From positions 46,453-110,452 of the forward strand of contig CAYRLG010000012.1 in the NCBI GenBank assembly GCA_964425195.1: a stretch of DNA of 64,000 bases. The letters run 5' to 3'. The notes under the pieces were generated by a model that did no database searches, was not told the DNA's origin, and saw nothing but the letters and a program-made list of their open reading frames with translations. The translations under genes were made by a program, and so were the position numbers. The DNA is from Desulfamplus sp964425195 (GTDB lineage: Bacteria; Desulfobacterota; Desulfobacteria; Desulfobacterales; Desulfobacteraceae). Below are positions 17,742 through 26,497 of this stretch, piece after piece. Each line of letters opens with the position of its first letter. The first letter of the stretch is position 1.

Positions 17742-19286
17742 ATGCAAACCATCTTGCTTGATAAGCAACCTATAACCAACGACGAGCTGGTAGCTGTTGC
17801 CAGATATAACGCTATTGCTGGTTTTTCTCGCGATGGTGAATCACGAGTTGAAAAGACAAGCTCATTGATTCGGAGATGGGTAAAAGAGAAAAGGGTTATT
17901 TACGGTATTACCACAGGATTTGGTGCAATGTGCAATGTCATCATCCCTGAAGATGATACAAGTCAGCTTCAAGAGAATATCTTGATGAGCCACGCTGCTG
18001 GAGTTGGTAATCCTTTGCCATCAGAGGTAGTTAGGGCAATTATGGCATTGAGAATACATGATCTCTCTTTAGGATACTCAGGCTGCCGTATGGAGACTAT
18101 TCGTTATATGCTTCAATTTCTTAATAAAGGCGTTACACCAATCATACCTGAAAAGGGTTCTGTTGGATCGAGTGGAGATTTGGCTCCTACAGCTCACTTA
18201 GGCTTGGTTCTTATTGGAAGAGGTGAGGCAGAATATAATGGGAAACGTCTATCGGGCGGTGAAGTTTTAAAAGAGCTTGAACTTGAACCACTTAAGCTTG
18301 AAGGGGGTGAAGGTCTTGCTCTGATTAACGGCACTCAGGTGATGACTGCAATTGGTGTGCTTGTTGTCAACGATGCAGTTCGTCTCTCCAAAACAGCTGA
18401 TATTGCCTGTGCTATGAGCCTTGAAGTTCTAATGGGAAGCAATTCGGAATTTGATCCAAGGATTCATCAGATTCGTCCTCATCCGGGACAGATTGCCACT
18501 GCGGATAATATTTTAAAAATGATTAAAGGAAGCGAAATAATCGATTCTCATCAAGGCTGTGCAAGAGTTCAAGATGCTTACACTTTAAGATGTGCCCCTC
18601 AAATACATGGTGCAAGCAAAGATGCAGTTGCTCATGCTATGAGAGTTATTGATATAGAGATAAACTCCACTACCACTAATCCTCTTATATTTTCTGATAC
18701 AGAAGAGGTGCGTTTAGGAGGTAATTTTCATGGGCAACCGATTGCAATGGCTGCTGACTATCTATCCATGGGAATTGCAGAGCTTGGGAGCGTATCTGAA
18801 CGAAGGATTGAGAGGCTTGTCAATCCTCAGCTAAGTGATCTTCCGCCATTTTTAGTCAATAATGGCGGGCTTAATTCTGGCTACATGATAGGGCAGTATG
18901 CAGCAGCAGCACTTGTATCTGAAAATAAGGTTCTTGCCCATCCAGCCTGCGTTGATTCAATTCCTACATCAGCCAATAAAGAGGATCATGTAAGCATGGG
19001 GACAATTGCAATTCGTCAAAGTCGTGAAATTTTAAATAATGTAGAGTATGTTATTGCAATAGAGCTTTTGTGTGCTGCTCAAGCCTATGATCTTATCAAC
19101 CAGATAAACCCTATGACAGGTGGTGTTGGAACCCGTGTGGCTTATGAGGTAGTTAGACGTCATGTTCCATATCTTGATAAAGATAGAGACCTCTATCTTG
19201 ACATTGAGACTATGGTAAAGGTATTACGAAGTGGAGAGATTGTTGAGGCAGTTGAGGCTGCAGTTGGCACACTCAAAGGAAACTAA
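17742..19286 (+). CDS. hutH: Histidine ammonia-lyase
   Basis: The 514-aa enzyme removes ammonia from histidine to give urocanate, the first step of the Hut pathway. Active-site features are present: YGITTGFG (residues 54-61, the catalytic Tyr), MSHAAGVG with the histidine-specific SH (83-84), NGT, QDAYTLRC, GNFHGQ, SANKEDHVSMG, and a glutamate in IAIELLCAAQ. The cofactor tripeptide is Ser143-Ser144-Gly145 (codons at 18168-18176) in place of the usual Ala-Ser-Gly that cyclises to MIO. The cyclising Ser-Gly pair is kept, so MIO could still form. The gene sits between two mttB-like genes with short spacers, and AAGGAT precedes its ATG. Because it keeps the histidine-binding set, I prefer HAL over other aromatic lyases. 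Confidence 0.92.
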   Translation: MQTILLDKQPITNDELVAVARYNAIAGFSRDGESRVEKTSSLIRRWVKEKRVIYGITTGFGAMCNVIIPEDDTSQLQENILMSHAAGVGNPLPSEVVRAIMALRIHDLSLGYSGCRMETIRYMLQFLNKGVTPIIPEKGSVGSSGDLAPTAHLGLVLIGRGEAEYNGKRLSGGEVLKELELEPLKLEGGEGLALINGTQVMTAIGVLVVNDAVRLSKTADIACAMSLEVLMGSNSEFDPRIHQIRPHPGQIATADNILKMIKGSEIIDSHQGCARVQDAYTLRCAPQIHGASKDAVAHAMRVIDIEINSTTTNPLIFSDTEEVRLGGNFHGQPIAMAADYLSMGIAELGSVSERRIERLVNPQLSDLPPFLVNNGGLNSGYMIGQYAAAALVSENKVLAHPACVDSIPTSANKEDHVSMGTIAIRQSREILNNVEYVIAIELLCAAQAYDLINQINPMTGGVGTRVAYEVVRRHVPYLDKDRDLYLDIETMVKVLRSGEIVEAVEAAVGTLKGN

Positions 19287-19345
19287 GGCTATAGAAACTA
19301 TCATAAAACCATTTTCAAAATTTATATTTGGAGAAAAACTAAGAT

Positions 19346-20815
19346 ATGCTTCAATCTTCACAGACAGAGAAACGTTCCGTAAGTATGCGGATTTTATCAG
19401 ACGATCAGATATGGGAAATAAGGCAGGCTGCCTATGATGTTGTTGAACGAGTAGGCTTTAAGTGCAAACACAAAGAGGCTAAAAAGATGTTTGCACAAGC
19501 TGGGGCAATCGTAAAAGATGATACTATCAGGATTCCCCAGTATATTGTAGAGAGCTGTCTTGCAACAACCCCAAAAGGGTGGACCATCTATAACCGTAAA
19601 GGTGAGCGAACAATGGAGCTTGAGGGGAGAAAAAGTCACTATGGAACTTCTACTGCAAGCCCAAACACTAAAGACCCTTTTACAGGTGACTTTAGAGAGA
19701 CACAACTTAGCGATATTGCAAGAGGAGCAAAAATTGCAGATGCTCTTAAAAATATAGACTTTGTAATGCCAATGGGTTCATCGCTTGATGTACCTGTAAA
19801 TACCGCAGATGTACATGAATTTCCAGTTGTTGCTGCAAATACAACAAAACCAATGGTATTTATTGGATACTCTCCGCTTGGTTGTGAATATGTATATGAA
19901 ATGGCAGCAGTTGTAGCTGGAGGAATGGATGAACTTCGCCGTAAGCCATTTATAATTGCATATCCAGAAGCAATTGCTCCTTTAACATTTCCTGACGAGA
20001 TAGTTGACAGAATATTTGTCTCTGCTGACCGTTATATGCCACAGCTACCAGGATCGACAGTTCAGGCTGGTGCAACCGGTCCTGTTACAATGGCGGGTAT
20101 GATTGTACAGATGACAGCAGAGTCGATGATCCATATTACAATTGCACAGCTACGCAAAACTGGCTGTCCTGTTGCCATGAGTGCAAATGTTGGTATCCTT
20201 AATATGTCTTCAGGTCTTATGGCAATGGGACTACCTGAAAACAGTTTAGGGCTATCTGCACAGGCTGAAGTCGCCCAATCTTTTGGTCTTCCAACTTGGG
20301 GACTTGCTGGTGCTACTGATGCAAAATGCCTTGATGCTCAAGCAGGACTTGAATCTGCATTTTCAATATTAAGTCAAGGTCTTGCTGGATTAAACCTTAT
20401 CCACGATGTGGGATACATGGCTGCTGGTATGGCTTGTTCTGTTGAGCAGTTGGTAATGGGAAATGAGATTATAGGTATGGCAAAACGATTTATTGAAGGT
20501 ATTACTGTAAATCGTGAAACTCTTGCCCGTGAGGTTATTGAGGCAGTTGGTCCGGGTGGTCATTTTTTACAACAAAAGCACACTATTCAGCACTTTAGAA
20601 ATGAACTTTGGCAGGCAAAACTTCTTAACCATAAGTCTATATCTCAGTGGGAAGCAGCGGGGAAACAGACAATGGAAGATAGAGTAAAAGAAGAGGTAAG
20701 AAAGATAGTTGAGACCCATAAGCCAGAACCATTAGATGACAAAGTTTCAGCAGAGCTTGAAAGATTGCGTATTGAGGGAATGAAAGAGATTCAAAACAAG
20801 ATGGAAAAGGGTTAA
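19346..20815 (+). CDS. MttB-family (non-pyrrolysine) corrinoid methyltransferase, second copy
   Basis: A 489-aa paralogue of the protein encoded at 16199, clearly diverged from it. Family segments are AAYDVVERVGFKCKHKEAKKMF (about residues 28-49), GTSTASPNTKDPFTGD near 105, GSTVQAGATGPVTMAG near 235, and the GATDAKCLDAQAGLESAF block near 325. No in-frame TAG is present, so it is not the pyrrolysine type. Predicted to transfer a methyl group from a methylated amine to a corrinoid protein. ATG 19346 has GGAG 12 nt upstream; a second ATG at 19385 (MRILSD) is also possible. The gene lies 59 bp after hutH and is followed by a hairpin and hutC. Two diverged copies in one operon suggest two substrates or two successive demethylations. 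This is inference. Confidence 0.85.
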   Translation: MLQSSQTEKRSVSMRILSDDQIWEIRQAAYDVVERVGFKCKHKEAKKMFAQAGAIVKDDTIRIPQYIVESCLATTPKGWTIYNRKGERTMELEGRKSHYGTSTASPNTKDPFTGDFRETQLSDIARGAKIADALKNIDFVMPMGSSLDVPVNTADVHEFPVVAANTTKPMVFIGYSPLGCEYVYEMAAVVAGGMDELRRKPFIIAYPEAIAPLTFPDEIVDRIFVSADRYMPQLPGSTVQAGATGPVTMAGMIVQMTAESMIHITIAQLRKTGCPVAMSANVGILNMSSGLMAMGLPENSLGLSAQAEVAQSFGLPTWGLAGATDAKCLDAQAGLESAFSILSQGLAGLNLIHDVGYMAAGMACSVEQLVMGNEIIGMAKRFIEGITVNRETLAREVIEAVGPGGHFLQQKHTIQHFRNELWQAKLLNHKSISQWEAAGKQTMEDRVKEEVRKIVETHKPEPLDDKVSAELERLRIEGMKEIQNKMEKG

Positions 20816-20823
20816 TAAATAAT

Positions 20824-20857
20824 CTGGATCAGGATTTTAGAAACTATCCTGATTCAG
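20824..20857 (+). terminator. Internal hairpin between mttB-like gene and hutC
   Basis: CTGGATCAGGAT (20824-20835) pairs with ATCCTGATTCAG (20846-20857), a 12-bp stem with one G-U pair and a 10-nt loop. No U-tract follows, so it is more likely an mRNA-stabilising or attenuating hairpin than a full terminator. Confidence 0.5.
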
Positions 20858-20886
20858 ACAGCGGTAAAAAGGTTAAATATTTATCC

Positions 20887-21645
20887 ATGATAAGTAATGG
20901 TAACATTCCAATGCAGGGACCAAAAGCTCTGTATGAACAGGTAAAGGACTATATTATAAAGCGTATCCATTCTGGAGAGTGGAAAACTGATACTAAAATT
21001 CCTTCTGAAAACCAACTTGTGCACGAGCTTGGTGTCTCTCGAATGACTGTAAATCGTGCATTGCGTGAGATGGCTGAACAAGGATATTTAGTTAGGATTC
21101 AGGGGGTGGGTACATATATTGCGCCCCCAAAACCACTTACAGCTCTTTTTGAAATCGTAAGTATTGACGATGAAATTAGAAGTAGAGGAGGGGTGCACTC
21201 ATCTGAAGTTCATCTTTTAAAAGAAGAGGAGGCATACTCTGAATTGGCTGCTGCTATGGAGATACCTGTTGGCTCGCCTATTTACCACTCTATTATTATT
21301 CACAAAAACAGTGGAAAACCTGTAATGCTTGCTGATCAGTATGTCAATCCTCAATCTGCTCCTGACTATATTAAGCAAGATTTTACAACTATAACAACTT
21401 CAAGATATCTCTTATCTGTTGCTGGTTTAACAGATGTTGAACATATTGTTGAGGCAGTTCTTCCAGATGCTACAACGAGAAAACTTTTGAAGATAGAGCT
21501 AAACGAACCCTGCCTTGTGTTGCATCGTCAGACATGGGACAATCAAAAAGTTGTTACCCATAGCCGCATGACCTATCCGGGTTCGATATATAGAATTGGA
21601 GGGAGGTTTAAGACTCTTAGCAAAATGTTATCAATAGATTATTAG
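20887..21645 (+). CDS. hutC: GntR-family histidine utilization repressor
   Basis: The 252-aa protein has an N-terminal GntR winged helix (residues 14-80, with IPSENQLVHELGVSRMTVNR and RIQGVGTYIA) and a C-terminal UTRA ligand domain (about 95-245, ending MTYPGSIYRIGGRF). HutC repressors bind urocanate and release the hut operator. Its own operon contains hutH, hutU and hutI, and a HutC-like palindrome lies at 16002-16019 upstream of the first gene, so autoregulation of the whole unit is likely. The ligand pocket may instead recognise a methylated histidine derivative here (inference). The start follows AAAGG at a rather long distance. It is placed centrally in the operon between the second mttB-like gene and hutU. 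Confidence 0.88.
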   Translation: MISNGNIPMQGPKALYEQVKDYIIKRIHSGEWKTDTKIPSENQLVHELGVSRMTVNRALREMAEQGYLVRIQGVGTYIAPPKPLTALFEIVSIDDEIRSRGGVHSSEVHLLKEEEAYSELAAAMEIPVGSPIYHSIIIHKNSGKPVMLADQYVNPQSAPDYIKQDFTTITTSRYLLSVAGLTDVEHIVEAVLPDATTRKLLKIELNEPCLVLHRQTWDNQKVVTHSRMTYPGSIYRIGGRFKTLSKMLSIDY

Positions 21646-21730
21646 TGATATATCTTCTTGACTCTTGGTTGTACCGATAATCTCTTTTCAGTTGTTGTAG
21701 TAAATAAACAAATCAAGGAGTAATTTTATT

Positions 21731-23866
21731 ATGCTTACCAATACCAACATATCAAAAGCTATGCGAATACGGCTTGATGATGAACTACCAGACATTCCAC
21801 CATTTATAGAGGGAGTTCGCAGAGCACCAGCCAGAGGTTTTCGGTTGAGTAAAGGACAGACTCGCACAGCATTAGCAAATTCTCTGCGTTATATCCCTGA
21901 ACAGCACCACTCTATCTTGATTCCAGAATTTATAAATGAGCTTAAAACACGAGGACGAATTTATGGCTACAGGTTCAGACCATATAATGGAGATGATTTA
22001 GGCAATATTAAAGCAAAACCTATTGATAGATATAAAAGTAACTGTCTTGCAGGCAAAGCATTTCAACTTATGATAGATAACAACCTTGACTTTGATGTTG
22101 CTCTTTACCCCTATGAACTTGTAACTTATGGCGAGACAGGTAGTGTCTGTCAAAACTGGATGCAGTATAGGTTAATTAAAAAATATTTAGAAGCTATGAC
22201 AGAAAACCAGACACTTGTAATGCAATCTGGACATCCTTTAGGATTATTCAAATCATCTCCTGAAAACCCGCGAGTTATTATCACAAATGGTTTGATGGTT
22301 GGATTATACGATAACCCTGAAGATTGGGAGATTGCTGCTCAGATGGGTGTATCATCTTATGGACAGATGACTGCTGGTGGCTGGATGTATATAGGTCCTC
22401 AAGGAATTGTTCACGGAACATACAATACCCTTTTGAATGCTGGAAGAAAGATGTGCCAAGTTCCTCCTGATGGTAATCTTGCCGGTCTTCTCTTTGTATC
22501 GTCAGGTCTTGGAGGAATGAGCGGGGCACAGCCAAAAGCTGCCAAGATTGCTGGTGCTGTATCAATTACTGCTGAAGTAGATCTATCAAGAATTGAGACA
22601 CGCCATGAGCAAGGTTGGGTTGATGTAGTTTCATCTGACCCTGAAGAGATTATCTCCATTGCATCTAAAGCTGTAAAAGATAAATCAGCGACATCAATAG
22701 CTTTTCATGGCAATATCGTTGATCTTTTAGATTATATTGCAAAAAAAAATCGCATCTCCGAGAAAATAGAAAAACAGAATAATAAAATAGAAGAAAAAGA
22801 TAGTAATATAAGAAATGAGAATTTTAATAATGATTACTTCAAAATAGATCTTCTATCTGATCAAACCTCATGCCACGTTGTTTATGATGGCGGATACTGT
22901 CCACAAGGTATCACTTTTGAGGAGAGAACACGTCTTCTTGCTGAAGATAGAGCTACTTTTAAAAAACTTGTTGATAAGAGCCTTTGTCGCCATTATGAGC
23001 TTATTAAAGAAATTTCCAAACAGGGAACCTTCTTTTTTGATTATGGAAACTCTTTTTTAAAGGCAGTTTTTGACGCTGGTGTGGTTGAAATTGCTAAAAA
23101 TGGAGTTGATGCAAAAGATGGTTTTACTTTTCCATCATATTTTGAGGATATTATGGGACCAATATTTGACTATGGATATGGACCTTTTCGTTGGGTCTGT
23201 TTAAGTGGCAATCCAGAAGATTTGCAAAAGACAGATTTAGCTGCAATGTCTTGTATTGATCCAAAACGCAGACCAGAAGATAGAGATAACTATATCTGGA
23301 TAAGAGATGCTTTGAAAAATAGGTTAGTTGTAGGAAGTCAGGCAAGAATTTTGTATCAAGACGCTGCTGGTAGAGTCAATATCGCCTTAAAGTTCAATGA
23401 TATGGTGAGAATGGGGGAGGTTGGACCTATCATGCTTGGAAGAGATCACCACGATCCGGGAGGTACAGATTCTCCGTTTAGAGAGACCGCAAATATAACT
23501 GACGGCAGTAATGTTTGTGCCGACATGGCAACTCACTGTTTTGCTGGCAATGCTGCACGTGGAATGTCTCTTGTAGCTTTGCACAACGGTGGAGGCACCG
23601 GAATTGGAAAAGCCATTAATGGGGGATTTGGTCTTGTTCTTGATGGTAGCGAACGGGTTGACAACATTATTCGGTCTGCAATGTCATGGGATGTTATGGG
23701 TGGTGTTGCAAGACGAAATTGGGCAAGAAACCCTAATGCAATGGAGGTTGCAATTAGCTATAATCTTGAAAATTGCAACGGAGATCAGATCACAGTTCCA
23801 TTTTTGCCTAACAATAGCCTGATCAGTAGAGCTGTTGAAGATATGTATCTACAGACCGGTATATAA
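21731..23866 (+). CDS. hutU: Urocanate hydratase
   Basis: The 711-aa enzyme hydrates urocanate to imidazolonepropionate using tightly bound NAD+. It is of the long (about 670 aa) urocanase type found in Firmicutes and animals, with ALYPYELVTYGETGSVCQNW near residue 125, GGMSGAQPKAAKIAG near 260, and GGTGIGKAINGGFGL near 620. It carries an extra stretch of about 35 residues rich in Lys, Asn and Glu (about 340-378), which other long urocanases do not need. This explains the excess length. AAGGAG is well placed before the ATG. It follows hutC by 85 bp, and hutI begins 22 bp after its stop. Confidence 0.93.
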   Translation: MLTNTNISKAMRIRLDDELPDIPPFIEGVRRAPARGFRLSKGQTRTALANSLRYIPEQHHSILIPEFINELKTRGRIYGYRFRPYNGDDLGNIKAKPIDRYKSNCLAGKAFQLMIDNNLDFDVALYPYELVTYGETGSVCQNWMQYRLIKKYLEAMTENQTLVMQSGHPLGLFKSSPENPRVIITNGLMVGLYDNPEDWEIAAQMGVSSYGQMTAGGWMYIGPQGIVHGTYNTLLNAGRKMCQVPPDGNLAGLLFVSSGLGGMSGAQPKAAKIAGAVSITAEVDLSRIETRHEQGWVDVVSSDPEEIISIASKAVKDKSATSIAFHGNIVDLLDYIAKKNRISEKIEKQNNKIEEKDSNIRNENFNNDYFKIDLLSDQTSCHVVYDGGYCPQGITFEERTRLLAEDRATFKKLVDKSLCRHYELIKEISKQGTFFFDYGNSFLKAVFDAGVVEIAKNGVDAKDGFTFPSYFEDIMGPIFDYGYGPFRWVCLSGNPEDLQKTDLAAMSCIDPKRRPEDRDNYIWIRDALKNRLVVGSQARILYQDAAGRVNIALKFNDMVRMGEVGPIMLGRDHHDPGGTDSPFRETANITDGSNVCADMATHCFAGNAARGMSLVALHNGGGTGIGKAINGGFGLVLDGSERVDNIIRSAMSWDVMGGVARRNWARNPNAMEVAISYNLENCNGDQITVPFLPNNSLISRAVEDMYLQTGI

Positions 23867-23888
23867 AATATCTATCAGGATAATTTCA

Positions 23889-25169
23889 ATGTCTATACAA
23901 CTATTTAAAAACGCAAATATTTACACTCCAATTGATAAAGGCTCTCCGGCTGCTGGAAAAGAGCAAGCTAATCTTGCCCATTTTGCCAGTGGTGCAATTG
24001 TTGTTGAAGATGGAGTTATCACAGCGATTGGAAATATTGACGATATCTCTGATAAGAGAGACGAAAATTCTAAAGTTGATAGTAATGGGAAACTTAAAGT
24101 TGTTGGTAAGACAATTGATTGTTATGGGCGGTCTCTAATCCCGGGTTTTGTTGATCCTCACACCCATCTATGCTTTGCAAAGCTTCGCGAGTCAGAGTTT
24201 GATATGAGGCTACAAGGAGTACAATATCTTGAGATATTAAAGCAGGGGGGAGGAATTTTATCTTCAGTTGAGGCAGTGGCAAAGGCATCAGAAGAAGAGC
24301 TTTACCTCAATACAATGAGACATACTCTCTCTGCCATGAAATTTGGCACAACAACAGTGGAGATAAAAAGTGGTTATGGTCTTGATACTAAAAACGAACT
24401 TAAAATGCTTAAAACCATTGAACTTGTCCGTAATACAACTCCTCTTGATATTGTTGCAACATTTCTTGGTGCTCACGCTATTCCAACTGAGTATAAAGAC
24501 AATTCTGATGCTTTTATTGATCTCGTAATTGAGCAGATGTTGCCTGCTGTCAAAGCTCAGGGAGTTGCAAATCATTGTGATATTTTTTGCGAAAAGGGAG
24601 TTTTTTCCATTTCACAGAGTAGAAGAGTTCTTGAGGCTGCTATTGAGCTTGGATTCAAAGCTAAAATTCACGCTGATGAGGTAAATGATCTTGGAGGGGC
24701 AGCTCTTGCAGCAGAGCTTTGTGCACTATCTGCTGATCATCTGCTTGCTGCAAGCGATGAAAATATCGAAAAGATGGCTCATGCAGGGGTTGTGGCAACT
24801 CTTTTGCCTGCAACTGCCTATAGCCTTCGTAAGCCTTATGCAAGAGCAAGGTTTATGATTGAGCATAACCTGCCGGTTGCTCTTGCCACTGACTGTAATC
24901 CCGGTTCAAGTTACTGTGAATCTATGCCATTTGTAATTGGTCTTGCCGTACTGAACATGGGTATGACCCCTGCTGAAGCTTTGGTTGCTGCAACTTTAAA
25001 TAGTGCTTATGCAATTGGTATGGCAGATAGAGTTGGTAGTTTAGATGTTGGCAAACAGGCAGATTTTCTTTTGATAGATGGAGAGTCTCCTACAATGCTT
25101 GCTTATCATGCTGGTGTTTCTCCTGTAGTTGAGGTTTTTAAATGTGGGGAGCAGATTTTTATAAATTAG
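23889..25169 (+). CDS. hutI: Imidazolonepropionase
   Basis: The 426-aa amidohydrolase opens imidazolonepropionate to formiminoglutamate, the third Hut step. Metal-site residues are visible: DPHTHLCF (HxH) near residue 89, HADEVNDLGGAALAAE near 260, and ATDCNPGSSYCESMP with the catalytic Asp near 335. The KQGGGI segment near 120 is a family hallmark. I chose ATG 23889 (MSIQLFKNAN) because AGGATAA precedes it and it avoids the overlap with hutU that an upstream ATG would create. A hydrophilic insert (about 48-65, with DKRDENSKVDSNGK) lies in the N-terminal composite sheet. The later enzyme that would process formiminoglutamate is not in the window. Confidence 0.93.
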   Translation: MSIQLFKNANIYTPIDKGSPAAGKEQANLAHFASGAIVVEDGVITAIGNIDDISDKRDENSKVDSNGKLKVVGKTIDCYGRSLIPGFVDPHTHLCFAKLRESEFDMRLQGVQYLEILKQGGGILSSVEAVAKASEEELYLNTMRHTLSAMKFGTTTVEIKSGYGLDTKNELKMLKTIELVRNTTPLDIVATFLGAHAIPTEYKDNSDAFIDLVIEQMLPAVKAQGVANHCDIFCEKGVFSISQSRRVLEAAIELGFKAKIHADEVNDLGGAALAAELCALSADHLLAASDENIEKMAHAGVVATLLPATAYSLRKPYARARFMIEHNLPVALATDCNPGSSYCESMPFVIGLAVLNMGMTPAEALVAATLNSAYAIGMADRVGSLDVGKQADFLLIDGESPTMLAYHAGVSPVVEVFKCGEQIFIN

Positions 25170-25273
25170 AGAGTTATAGACTAAATAGTTCATTTAAATA
25201 TACTCAGAGAGTTCACTCATTGAATTAATTGTTTGGTAAATACGAATAGTACTATTAAAATTGTGAGACAAAT

Positions 25274-26350
25274 ATGAAAATAGTTGTTACAGGAGGTGCT
25301 GGTTATATCGGCAGCCATACATGTGTAGAGCTTCTTGAGAATGGATGGGAGGTAATTGTTATAGATAACCTTGTCAATAGCTCCTATGAAGCAGTTAGAA
25401 GAGTCGAGGAGATTACAGGAAAAAGGGTTGAGTTCTATCAAGCTGATATCCGTGACAAAACAGCATTGGAAAAAATATTTAGCATTCATTCTAAAGAGAG
25501 TTTCTCTAAAAGTTTGAACGATAAAAATAACAACAAAAGCTCTTCAATTGACGCTGTAATACACTTTGCAGGACTCAAGGCTGTTGGAGAATCTGTTTCA
25601 ATGCCACTTGAATATTATGATAACAATATAACTGGTACTCTTACACTGCTTGCAGTTATGAAACAGTACAAAGTTAAAAATATTGTATTTAGCTCGTCCG
25701 CAACTGTTTATGGTGATCCACACACGTTACCAATTAAAGAGGATTTCCCACTTGCTGTAACAAACCCCTATGGACGTACAAAACTTATGATTGAGGAGAT
25801 TTTGAAGGATTTGCACGACTCTGATCCATTATGGAACATAGCTCTTTTAAGATATTTCAATCCTGTGGGGGCTCATATAAGCGGAAAAATAGGAGAAGAC
25901 CCACTTGGTATTCCAAATAATCTTTTTCCTTATATTGCTCAAGTGGCTGTTGGAAGACTTCCATTTTTAAATATTTTTGGAGATGACTACAACACTCCAG
26001 ATGGCACAGGGGTAAGAGACTTTATTCACGTTTCTGATCTTGCAGCAGGGCATATCAAGGCACTACCAAAGTTATTTAGCAATCCTGGAGTTGTTATTTA
26101 CAATCTTGGTACGGGTAGAGGCAATTCAGTTATGGAGCTTGTACATGCTTTTGAAAAAGTATCTAACAAAAAGATTCCATTTAAAATTGCACCTCGAAGA
26201 TCAGGAGATATTGCAGCATGTTATGCAGACCCTTCAAAAGCTGAACAAGAACTTGATTGGAAAGCTATAAGAAGTGTTGAAGATATGTGTAAAGATACAT
26301 GGAATTGGCAGAAAAATAATCCAAATGGGTTCAAAAAAACTAACTATTAA
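25274..26350 (+). CDS. galE: UDP-glucose 4-epimerase
   Basis: The 358-aa short-chain dehydrogenase/reductase interconverts UDP-glucose and UDP-galactose. The NAD-binding GGAGYIGSHT is at residues 7-16. The catalytic SSATVYG and the YGRTK (Tyr/Lys) follow. RYFNPVGAH, DGTGVRDFIHVSDLA and the C-terminal RRSGDIAACYADPSKA segment are diagnostic for GalE. It has a Ser/Asn/Lys-rich insert (about residues 74-95, KESFSKSLNDKNNNKSS) not normally present. It is separated from hutI by 104 bp and probably serves surface-polysaccharide synthesis. It is not obviously part of the hut operon. Confidence 0.93.
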   Translation: MKIVVTGGAGYIGSHTCVELLENGWEVIVIDNLVNSSYEAVRRVEEITGKRVEFYQADIRDKTALEKIFSIHSKESFSKSLNDKNNNKSSSIDAVIHFAGLKAVGESVSMPLEYYDNNITGTLTLLAVMKQYKVKNIVFSSSATVYGDPHTLPIKEDFPLAVTNPYGRTKLMIEEILKDLHDSDPLWNIALLRYFNPVGAHISGKIGEDPLGIPNNLFPYIAQVAVGRLPFLNIFGDDYNTPDGTGVRDFIHVSDLAAGHIKALPKLFSNPGVVIYNLGTGRGNSVMELVHAFEKVSNKKIPFKIAPRRSGDIAACYADPSKAEQELDWKAIRSVEDMCKDTWNWQKNNPNGFKKTNY

Positions 26351-26497
26351 AATGTAGAGCTATACTGTTCAAGGTCATAAATTGGATTTTACCTAAACTG
26401 TAGAGGCAAACCTCTCTACTATCCTCTGGAAAAGCTGTGACGGTTTTGTGTAAAAAACTACGGTAATAAAGGATAGATTACCAAGGAGAACAATAAA

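Noticed and set aside
17742..19286. Ergothionase or another lyase in place of histidine ammonia-lyase
   Set aside because: The histidine-specific SH, the catalytic Tyr, the Ser-Gly of the cofactor loop and the HAL glutamate segment are all kept, and hutU/hutI follow.
19397..19705. Antisense ORF of 102 codons over the second mttB-like gene, and similar antisense ORFs over other genes
   Set aside because: They lie opposite well-supported genes and lack ribosome sites or recognisable motifs; they are shadows.
16199..20815. Pyrrolysine-containing trimethylamine methyltransferases
   Set aside because: Both mttB-like genes are single uninterrupted frames of normal length with no internal TAG, so they are of the non-pyrrolysine type.
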